A stretch of 25,771 bases of DNA from a virus: positions 1 through 25,771 of the IMG/VR virus record IMGVR_UViG_3300009136_000032; one strand, 5' to 3'. The position numbers and the translations under genes are program-made. Under the pieces are notes generated by a model. The model ran no database searches, had not been told where the DNA came from, and worked only from the letters and a program-made list of their open reading frames with translations. Positions 13,547 through 21,700 of this stretch are shown in pieces; position 1 is the first letter of the stretch; each line of letters opens with the position of its first letter.

Positions 13547-15529
13547 TTATTTAGGGTCTAGTATTCCACCGCCACCTTTTCCTGACTTCTTTGCTCCTGT
13601 TGCGGTACCTCTTATAAAGTCTGATTGCGACTCAATCATTGAAAGAGGTAAATTAGTCTTAAGGAAACTACGTAAATCTAGGAGGTTTTTTTGCATCTCT
13701 ACAGCGTCATCTGTAATATAAAATTCAAAAGGAGAGTCCTCTTCTGTTGCACCCGGTTTAGAGATTTCTAAAACATTATCTCCTGTCATGTCAATCGTAT
13801 TGTTAACACTAAATCCAAATCCTTCTATATATGGAACTAGTTTAGGCATTACAAATTCATCATCAGTTATTAAAACAGGTCCTTTTTCAGTTTCCTTTTG
13901 AATTATATTTTCAGCTGTTATAACTGTATCAATATATCTGTTACCATATGCTTGAGTTGTCTCTTGAGATGCAGTTCCTGCACCTGTACTATCCTTTGTA
14001 ATAGAACCTAACTCATATGTTTCACCTACTTTGTATGGTGATGTAGTTATTTCTCCTTGAATTGTTTCTACTCTACCACCTTCAAACACCACTTCATACT
14101 CGCCTTTTGTTTCGGTAGTTTTAATTTCTTTTACCTTACCTTTTCTTAATCCACCTGCTAATTCAACACTATCTAAAATGTTTGGCACTCCTGTTAATAG
14201 TACAGCTGATTGTGCAAACGCCTCAAAGCCCATAAGTTGTCCATTAGGTCCAACTAAAGGAACATCTTTAGTGGTACCATCATTCATAGTTATGAATATT
14301 GAATTACCTTTTTTCTGCACCTCAGAAACTCCATCAAAGTTATCTCTAAAATATGTCTCAGCTGCTTTAACAGATGCTGCATCACCATAGTATATGTCTG
14401 ATAACATATTAAATGTAGTCTTGTCTTCGAGTAGTTGATTTTCTTTATCAGTAACCGCTACAGGTTCATAACCTTTACGAGAAGATTTAACATCTATCTT
14501 TTTATCTACTGAATCATTTAACCTTTCTATAATAGCACCTTTGACTTGCACCGATTGGTCTTTTGTAAACACAGGTTCACCACTTCTACTATTACTTCTA
14601 TCTAAATATATTTCGTTAGACTTGCGGTTTTTAGCGTCAGGCTCATATGTAAACGTGTAGGGTTTTTTTGTTTTTGGGTCTATAAGACCTTCATTAGTTA
14701 ATATAGAAGTTACATGAAGTGGATTAGCCATCATGGCATCTGCAGTATATCCTGCCCACTCAAAATATTCTTTTAAAACCTCATCATTACCCGAATACTT
14801 TCCACCTTGTGAAGAAGTTTTATATATCATATCAAGACCACCTTCTCCTGCATACTTTATATCTATCTCGTCTATTATTCCTAGACCATCTACAGCTGCA
14901 GCAACATCTTTTCTTACATCATAATAATCATACTCTCCTGCAAGGTTACCCATTAATTCAGGCACAGTTTGGAATGAGCCGGGGTCTCCCACCATCTGTC
15001 CATCTTTCCAAAGTCCAATAGATACCATTCCATTACTAGGATTGATTAGTGCTTTAGAGTTTTTAAGGTTATACAAACCTTCAGCCTGCTCCATCTTCCA
15101 TTGCTCCAACATCTGTGCTCTTTTGCTTGGGTCAGCTGCATTGATGCGTTCCATTTTAGTCTTATAGGCTGCTTGGTAAGCCTCACCCAACTTAAACATA
15201 GATTTATTAGACGAGTTTAGGTTTGCTCTAACAATAGAATAGTCACGAGGTTTTAAAATTCCTTGCTTTAATAATCTATCTTGTGTTAATAAAACTTGTG
15301 AGGCATCTGAAGTATAGTTAGCCATAAAAGTATTACCATCTACATATTCTCCTGATGGTGCGTTATCTAGGTTTTCAACCATCTCACGAGATGCATCTGC
15401 AAGCTCTTTCTTTTGAGCCTCTCTAGAAGCTACCTCAGCTTTTAATACATCTGTAAATTGAGAAGCAACAGCAGACCAATCTATAGCATTGCTTGCCTCT
15501 CTTTTAACATATCCAAACTTTGTTGCCAT
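13547..15529 (-). CDS. Probable virion (internal/cargo) protein, 660 aa
   Basis: A 660-aa soluble protein. The first 210 residues are mainly helical and charged (KAEVASREAQKKELADASRE, MERINAADPSKRAQMLEQW), suggesting a coiled-coil, and the centre and C-terminal half have more beta character. The C-terminus ends in a flexible Gly/Lys-rich tail (SGKGGGG near 648-655). No enzyme motif, signal peptide or membrane segment is seen. It lies between a gp14-like internal virion protein gene (16 nt upstream) and the giant gene (13 nt downstream), which is the position of internal or ejection proteins in T7-like and crAss-like virions. That role is inferred from context alone. The ATG follows an A/T-only leader without Shine-Dalgarno. 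Confidence 0.72.
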   Translation of the reverse strand: MATKFGYVKREASNAIDWSAVASQFTDVLKAEVASREAQKKELADASREMVENLDNAPSGEYVDGNTFMANYTSDASQVLLTQDRLLKQGILKPRDYSIVRANLNSSNKSMFKLGEAYQAAYKTKMERINAADPSKRAQMLEQWKMEQAEGLYNLKNSKALINPSNGMVSIGLWKDGQMVGDPGSFQTVPELMGNLAGEYDYYDVRKDVAAAVDGLGIIDEIDIKYAGEGGLDMIYKTSSQGGKYSGNDEVLKEYFEWAGYTADAMMANPLHVTSILTNEGLIDPKTKKPYTFTYEPDAKNRKSNEIYLDRSNSRSGEPVFTKDQSVQVKGAIIERLNDSVDKKIDVKSSRKGYEPVAVTDKENQLLEDKTTFNMLSDIYYGDAASVKAAETYFRDNFDGVSEVQKKGNSIFITMNDGTTKDVPLVGPNGQLMGFEAFAQSAVLLTGVPNILDSVELAGGLRKGKVKEIKTTETKGEYEVVFEGGRVETIQGEITTSPYKVGETYELGSITKDSTGAGTASQETTQAYGNRYIDTVITAENIIQKETEKGPVLITDDEFVMPKLVPYIEGFGFSVNNTIDMTGDNVLEISKPGATEEDSPFEFYITDDAVEMQKNLLDLRSFLKTNLPLSMIESQSDFIRGTATGAKKSGKGGGGILDPK

Positions 15530-15545
15530 ACTTTATTTTTTAATT

Positions 15546-16475
15546 TTATCTTGCTACTAAAGCATTTAGTTGTGCTATTTCTGCAGCAGTAGCGGTACCA
15601 CTATTTACCTTTGCTCTTAATGATTGTATTAATACTTGCTCAGGAGTTTGAGTAGGAGAAAAAGCATTCATTCCTGCTGTAGCCTGACCAAAAGCAGCTT
15701 GATAATTTGCATTACCAAAGATTTTCATTCTTTGTGCATCAGTTAAGTTTCTTCTGAATTTTCTAAAAGCAGCTTTACTTCCTGTTCCTAAAGCTCCGGG
15801 GTCAAAGTTTGTAAACCCTTCACCTGCTACTCCTTGACCTTCAATATTTCCAATGTCAGCAAACTCCTGCTGAGAAAACGAAGTCTCCCCTAATGCTGTT
15901 TGTTGTGCATCGGTATTTTGACCATATAAACTTATCATAGATAAACCCTGCTGTGCTGTGTTAACAGCACCTTGAATACCTTGTGCTGTCTGTGCTTGTG
16001 CACGTTGCTCAGCATCTGCAGCAGCCTGTTGTGCACCTGCTATTTCACCTAAGTCTAATTGAACATTTAAGTCCCTTAACCTTGCATCCTCTTCCGCTAC
16101 AGCTTTATCTATAGCTTGCAATTCTTGACCCATAGCTGTACGCACTTGACCTTGTGCTGCTGTCTGTGCTTGTTGTAATCTACCTGCTGTTGCTGCTACA
16201 CCTCTTTGGTCTCCTTCTTGTGCAGCTGCTAAGGCTGTAGCTCCCTGTTGAAGGAGTGCTTCTCTTTGTAACTCATATGGTTCCTTCTTAATAGAAAGTT
16301 CTTCCATAAAGTTTATATCTAATCTTTTTCTAGCCTGACGCATCATGGCGTCTGCCTTAGACTCAGCATCTCTTTGTGCTCTTTTAGATGCTCCTGCTTG
16401 AGCAAAAGAAGCTCCTGTTCCTATTGCTGATATAGCTAGTCCTGCTATTAGGAAACCTGTTCCAACTCCTGCCAT
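15546..16475 (-). CDS. Internal virion protein, T7 gp14-like in character
   Basis: A 309-aa Ala/Gln/Gly-rich protein. Residues 5-28 form a hydrophobic glycine-containing helix (TGFLIAGLAISAIGTGASFA), followed by a long Ala/Gln-rich helical region (about 30-200) with many RxxQ and AQ pairs. This combination, an N-terminal membrane-active helix plus an Ala/Gln-rich helical body, is typical of T7 gp14-like internal virion proteins that are ejected and help form the channel through the host envelope. No direct homology can be shown here. The start ATG overlaps the end of the cupin-like gene by 28 nt; its leader is the A-rich lysine-coding tail of that gene. The 660-aa gene follows after 16 nt. 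Confidence 0.72.
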   Translation of the reverse strand: MAGVGTGFLIAGLAISAIGTGASFAQAGASKRAQRDAESKADAMMRQARKRLDINFMEELSIKKEPYELQREALLQQGATALAAAQEGDQRGVAATAGRLQQAQTAAQGQVRTAMGQELQAIDKAVAEEDARLRDLNVQLDLGEIAGAQQAAADAEQRAQAQTAQGIQGAVNTAQQGLSMISLYGQNTDAQQTALGETSFSQQEFADIGNIEGQGVAGEGFTNFDPGALGTGSKAAFRKFRRNLTDAQRMKIFGNANYQAAFGQATAGMNAFSPTQTPEQVLIQSLRAKVNSGTATAAEIAQLNALVAR

Positions 16476-16990
16476 AATTTTTTAAATTTTTTAATAACCT
16501 TTTTAGGAAGGTCGTTATAATTATTTGTATAAACATCGGCTTCTGCTTTTTCAAAAGTTTTAGCGTTTGTTTTATACACACAACACCAAGTTGTATCTTC
16601 ATGTACAAACAATACTCTTTGTGTGCCTATTTTTGTAAATATTTTATGAGGACCTTTAACAGTCCTTACTACACCTTTATCGTCTAAGTAAGAAACTAAT
16701 CCTTTTAATACAAATGAAGGATGGTCTTGCTTGTGTATCATGCTCACCACAACACTACCTTTTGGCATAAATATTTCTCTTGTATATAAGCCTCCTTCTA
16801 AGTTTTGCTTTAAAGGAAAAGTTTGTTTCATCTTTTCACTTTGTTCCTCACCCGGCTGATGGGACATTGCTCCATCTAAACTTCTCAAATTATCTTCAAA
16901 TGTTCTAATTTTATCCCACATTATACCTGTTAATTGTGGGATGCCACCGAGAACTTCTTTAGCTATGAGTGATTGTTCTTTTTCAATCAT
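16448..16990 (-). CDS. Cupin-like phage protein
   Basis: A 180-aa protein with a likely cupin (double-stranded beta-helix) core at about residues 65-145. The pattern LYTREIFMPKGSVVVSMIHK, then HPSFVLKGLVSYLDDKG, then GPHKIFTKIGTQRVLFVHED matches single-domain cupin-like proteins found in many tailed phages. Candidate metal ligands are the histidines of MIHKQDH and FVHED. No substrate is known for these phage proteins. The C-terminus is Lys-rich and overlaps the gp14-like gene by 28 nt. Location inside the virion operon suggests late expression, as a structural component or as an enzyme packaged or used late. The fold call is moderately firm; the activity is unknown. Confidence 0.7.
   Translation of the reverse strand: MIEKEQSLIAKEVLGGIPQLTGIMWDKIRTFEDNLRSLDGAMSHQPGEEQSEKMKQTFPLKQNLEGGLYTREIFMPKGSVVVSMIHKQDHPSFVLKGLVSYLDDKGVVRTVKGPHKIFTKIGTQRVLFVHEDTTWCCVYKTNAKTFEKAEADVYTNNYNDLPKKVIKKFKKLWQELEQVS
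16476..16500 (-). promoter_or_regulatory. A-rich, Shine-Dalgarno-free translation leader inside the preceding gene
   Basis: Upstream of the ATG at 16475 the message reads AGGTTATTAAAAAATTTAAA and then AAATT, made of lysine/phenylalanine/isoleucine codons of the cupin-like gene. There is no purine-rich Shine-Dalgarno core at the usual spacing. This is the A-rich leader type associated with Bacteroidota starts, here doubling as coding sequence. Confidence 0.5.
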
Positions 16991-17009
16991 AAAACAAAGA
17001 TACTAAATT

Positions 17010-17864
17010 TTAAGGAAAGCTTTTCATTGCTTCTGATTCAACTGCAAATAATTCTGAAGCTTCTGTGGTGTTAAGAGTTAACTCAAATACACAGTAGTGT
17101 CCTAAAACACCATGTGATTCTGCTGTTGGATTTTTAATAAAGAACCAATAGCCATCTACAGCAGGAATAAAAGTAGGTTGTGGTGCTCCTGCAAACCCAC
17201 CTTGTGCTGCTGCTGTAGTGTTAATTGTAATATCATTATCACCTATAGGAAGGTCAACAAAAGTTTGGGTCAACACTCCTACAAATTGAGGTGTATCATA
17301 ATTAGGTCCTGCAGCATAATACATGTAGTCTCCTGCAGTAATTATACTTCCTATAGATACATTAGTAGGAAAGCTTACAATTACATTTACAGGGTCAAAC
17401 GATTGAATCAAGCTACTTACGCCTAAACCATTTACACTTCTTAATTCCCATTGTGTATCATTAGTATCAGGTCCTGTTGGTCCATCGCTTCTAACAAACC
17501 CAAACCATGCCCCTTCTTTTTTCACAAAATAATTTACACTTATCTCTCCATCAAGTTGTATATCTGTAAATAACTTAGCTCCCCATGGGTCATCACTTTC
17601 TAAATTTAATGTTTTAAAAATTTTGTTTTGCAATGGCTCTTGATTAAAAACACTTGTTATACTAGATGGATAATTAACACCATAGTAATTATTTCTTAAT
17701 TCATTTGTGTTATGCCTCCATAGATTACCTCCACTAAAACTATACAGGAATTGATTCATTCCTTTAAGGAACTCAGCACGATATGAATAGAATGATGGAA
17801 ACCCTTTTGAGTCTTCACTATAAGTTATTGTTGCTTTATTTGTTTGTATGGCTTCTAAGGACAT
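17010..17864 (-). CDS. Probable tail/adhesion structural protein, 284 aa
   Basis: A 284-aa protein rich in Asn, Thr, Tyr, Phe and Gly, predicted mostly beta. Notable stretches are SKGFPSFYSYRAEFLKGMNQ (near 19-38), GGNLWRHNTNELRNNYYGV (near 45-63) and a central GAWFGFVRSDG...QWELRSVNGLG. From memory, similar sequences are common next to tail genes in uncultured marine and Bacteroidota phages, but no function is established. It has no signal peptide or membrane segment. The start overlaps the upstream Cys-rich gene by 10 nt, indicating coupled translation, and the cupin-like gene follows after 19 nt. A tail or head-to-tail structural role is inferred. Confidence 0.68.
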   Translation of the reverse strand: MSLEAIQTNKATITYSEDSKGFPSFYSYRAEFLKGMNQFLYSFSGGNLWRHNTNELRNNYYGVNYPSSITSVFNQEPLQNKIFKTLNLESDDPWGAKLFTDIQLDGEISVNYFVKKEGAWFGFVRSDGPTGPDTNDTQWELRSVNGLGVSSLIQSFDPVNVIVSFPTNVSIGSIITAGDYMYYAAGPNYDTPQFVGVLTQTFVDLPIGDNDITINTTAAAQGGFAGAPQPTFIPAVDGYWFFIKNPTAESHGVLGHYCVFELTLNTTEASELFAVESEAMKSFP

Positions 17865-18787
17865 GCTGTTATATTTGTTATTATTCCGTTAACATCTATT
17901 GTTACTAATTTTTTCCCTGATGGTGGATTCATCACATATGTACCTGCATCTGACTGTGATAGACCACTAGAGTCTTTAAAAGCAAATTCATTAACAGAGG
18001 GTTCTCCTGCTGTGTTACCACGATTTGGTGCTACATAAAAAAATGTAGGAAAAGAAGTGGTAGTACAATTATCTGAGTCAAGATTAATAGGGATTGATGG
18101 TAGTGCCGCAGGACAATTTACATCTAAGTCCCAAGCTGTACCACAATAACCTACAACTTCTACCTCACAAGAATCGCTATTGTTGTTTACCCTAGGAACA
18201 ACTAAGGTGTAAAATCCGGGAGCACTAGAACTCAAAAATACATCTGCAGAGGTTCCTGTCGCAGTACCACTACTTCCAACAAGGTCAAACGAAGATGATG
18301 TTGGATTGTATGTAAACTCATCTAATCCTGAATATCCTCCTCCATCTAATGTGCTTCCTACAGATGGAGAACAATCAGAAGAAGTATTACCAACAACGGT
18401 AGAGTTTCCTGCCGCTGCTTGAGCAAAACCAAATAAATCACATGTTAGTTTATTGTAAACAACTCCATCAAACGTAGCTCTTATACTGTCAGGTACAGAT
18501 TGAGGACTAAAGTATATTATTATAGCACCAAAATCTCCTCCTGTATTAAACGTTAACTTATAAACTCCTGTACCACCTCCTGCGTTAATAGTAGAATCAC
18601 AAGGTGCAAAGCAAGATGGACATGGAGTTGCGATAGAAAGTACGCATGAAACCTGTTGTCTACATACGGTACCATCAGAATAAAATCCATCCGATGCACA
18701 TATCGTTAAATCCACATCCTCATATACTGCTGACGCAGTTGATAAGGTTGGTCCGTCTATATAATAATTTCCTAAGCTTGCTGCCAT
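17855..18787 (-). CDS. Cys-rich beta-structured tail protein, possible receptor-binding component
   Basis: A 310-aa protein, low in charge and rich in Ser, Thr, Gly and Cys, with about 13 cysteines including a CPSC-FAP-C cluster near residues 55-63. The opening YYIDGPTLSTASAVYEDVDL, then ICASDGFYSDG, resembles, from memory, beta-sandwich repeat units in adhesins and tail proteins of Bacteroidota phages. The Ser/Gly-rich centre (GTATGTSADVFLSSSAPGFY) fits a fibre-like protein. It lies 9 nt after the muzzle-like gene, whose C-terminus is also Cys-rich, and overlaps the next gene by 10 nt. A role in host attachment is inferred. The start ATG is preceded by an uninterrupted A-rich leader and no Shine-Dalgarno. 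Confidence 0.66.
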   Translation of the reverse strand: MAASLGNYYIDGPTLSTASAVYEDVDLTICASDGFYSDGTVCRQQVSCVLSIATPCPSCFAPCDSTINAGGGTGVYKLTFNTGGDFGAIIIYFSPQSVPDSIRATFDGVVYNKLTCDLFGFAQAAAGNSTVVGNTSSDCSPSVGSTLDGGGYSGLDEFTYNPTSSSFDLVGSSGTATGTSADVFLSSSAPGFYTLVVPRVNNNSDSCEVEVVGYCGTAWDLDVNCPAALPSIPINLDSDNCTTTSFPTFFYVAPNRGNTAGEPSVNEFAFKDSSGLSQSDAGTYVMNPPSGKKLVTIDVNGIITNITACP

Positions 18788-18796
18788 ATCTTTTTT

Positions 18797-21700
18797 TTAT
18801 ATTGGTGTACAATCACACGTTTGAAAGGTTACATCAAAAAATGTTTGTGGCTGAGTAAAAGAACGCATACACACTATCTGTACCCCTGTTGTTAATATAG
18901 TTATATTTTGAGCTATACCAAAGCAGTCTGTATAGAAAAATGTTTTAGTGCTTGGGGTAATGTTTTCTACAAAATAAGCATTGCAGCAAACTGATGTTTC
19001 ATTTCCAAGTTTTGTTGCAGTAACAGGGTCGCTAGTTATTGCTTTAACTTCAAACTTACATCCTGTAAAACCTGTTAAACTAATATAATCTCCGACTGAT
19101 TCTCCACCGTAAGCTATAACTTCTTCTTGAACAACACCTGTGTTAGGTTCTTGACATCTTCCAACCAAAACATTTAACCCACAGCCACAAGTATGTGCTG
19201 CTATTGTGTCAGTTAATGTGTTTATTGTTCTTGCACAGATTGTTGTTGAGGTACCTACATTTAGATTAACGTTTTGAATTGTTCCTCCACAATCTGTAAA
19301 ATTAACACTACCATTTACAAGACCATTTGCTGTTATTAAATACTCATCACATATTAAGTTACAATCTGTTTCAGTTGAGATACCATCTAAAGTATCTGAT
19401 GTAGTTTCAGTTGTTGTTGATACAACCACATACGTACAAGAAGGATTAGAAGATAAGTTAACAAACGAACCAATACTAACACCTGATGATGGAGCTATAA
19501 CTGCACTTGGTGCACTTGTTGTTGTAGCTAAAGGTGAGAAACATAATTCTACCTTTAAGTTATCTGTCGGGTCATCTCCACATTCACAACAAGCCTCTGC
19601 ACATGATACAGTTGAATAACATAACTCTATTGGAGTTGGTTTTCTATAGTCCCAAATTAAATATAAATACTCATCGTTAGTATTAGGCATAGGAAATGAA
19701 GCGTCAAATGTTGGAGCACCTCCTGTAATAGGTGTTGCTTGAGTTGAAACATTTAATAAAGTCTGAATGTCTGCAGGTAAACTACTATAAAGAGTAGCAC
19801 TTCTGTGGTATCTAAACTGATTAACCGATGCATCAAATATAAAATCATCCCCTAGTGCAGGTATCTGATTACTAATTATGTTTACATCTGCTCCATTAGC
19901 AGGAACTAAATTCCCTCCTTGAGGTGCGACAGTAGAGGTGTACTGAGACACAACTAAACCTGCTCCACTTTGAAATTCTATCTGCTCAGATTGCAAAGAG
20001 CTAGTAAAAGTACCATCATTCCAACGATACTCATCATGAATAAACTGACCTGATTCATTGTTAGATGTTATTGCTACTTGAATAATAGTTATTAATGGAG
20101 CATCAGGACACGTTACAGTAAGCTCTATTAGAGTTCCATCTTCCGTTGTAGCGTAAGGACCAATAATAACAGTTAGCTCTTCAGCATTAACTACATCTTT
20201 GTCAAACGTATCAGAAACCAATCCGTTAGATGATATGATGCCATTAAAAACTGAAACTCCATTATATATTCCTACATAAGGTATAGCCACACCTTGATAG
20301 TCTGATACTAAAAACGTTACGTTAACAGGACCAACTAAATCACCAAGCTGATATATAAATTCTTTTTCATCACCTCTTGATGTTATAGTTTTTGTTACAC
20401 CACAAGCTATATCTATTGGCTGCTGAGGTATCTCTAAGTCAGAGTTTGTTAATACATACTCATTCATGTATGGGTCATACCCTCCTAGCTTAAAAGTATT
20501 AAAGTCATTAATAAAGTAGTCCCTAAAGAAAGACCTCATCCCAAATTCAGACACAACTTGAAGTTGTTCTGATTGAGCTGAGGTTCCTTTTAATTGAAGG
20601 ACTGCTCCACGTTTTGCATCAGTAAAAAATTTATCTGCTCCCCAAACAGCATAACTCTCGGGGTTATTACTGTTTCCGTAATCTTCTATTCTAGCAATCT
20701 GTGTTCCTAAAACTTCAGGAACAGAAGTAACTGCACCACCACCGGTAGAATCCGATAGTAAGTTTTTTCCTTGTAATACATAAGAAATTTTATCTTCCTG
20801 TAAAACTAATATATCAGTCTCTCTTCCATCTAATACAGTAATTGGACCGTATGAATCTTCTAAAGGTTTAAAGTTTAATAACCCTAGGTTAAACTCATTT
20901 AGTTTATTTAAGTTTGTCTCGTCATTAATAACACCGCTATAGGTTATATCTGCAAACCTATGTGCCTGCTTATAATCTTGAGCTGAAGTACTTGTTACCC
21001 TGTTTCCTAGAGCTAAAGGCTTACCTACTATTGAGTCTTCTATCTTATAGCTCTCAACACCATTTCCAAAAGTATAACAATTAAAAAACCCTGTGTCTAC
21101 AATGGCAGGAAGTAAATCAGTTTGAGTTTGCACATTCCCTTCATGATACTTATCATTTAAAATCTGAAAAGTTGTAGGGGATTCATACCATAAATCAGGT
21201 AGTGCGTCTTGAGGCTCAGATTCAAAAACAATTAAAGTATCCGACCTCACTATAGTTATATCCACAGATAAATTAGACCTTCTGTTTCTGTTACTACCAC
21301 ATCCTTTTGTACCTGTCCATCCTAACAATTGTTTACCCGATAACTCTTGTTCGGTTCCATTGTAATCTAAAAACTGAACATAGTTTGTACCTAACTCACA
21401 AGGAAGATTAGTTTGTATTGCTTCAATTCCAAAGGCACTAAATGTAAAAAAGGTACCGCCTGTAGGTAGATATTCAAACTCTGATGGTTGGTCATTTGTA
21501 TCTGTTCTGCACTCTGCTTGGCTAGTTAATCCTCCTAAATTATCTCCATCCCACCAAGCTTTTAAGCTAGGATAGTCTTGTGATGCTGTGGCTTCAAACT
21601 CTAATATACACTCTCTTAACTCACACTTGTTTCCTGCACCACCATTTCTTTTATTATCATAAGATACATTAATAGTAGAACCTTCGGGAATTGTGTAAGG

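Noticed and set aside
16384-16608. Alternative minus-strand frame across the cupin-like/gp14-like junction
   Set aside because: It overlaps two well-supported genes in a third frame and has low-complexity basic composition caused by the A-rich junction.
21249-21266. DnaA-box-like ATATCCACA site, considered as a partner of the DnaA-like protein
   Set aside because: A single imperfect site inside coding sequence of the muzzle-like gene with no cluster nearby; expected by chance in AT-rich DNA.
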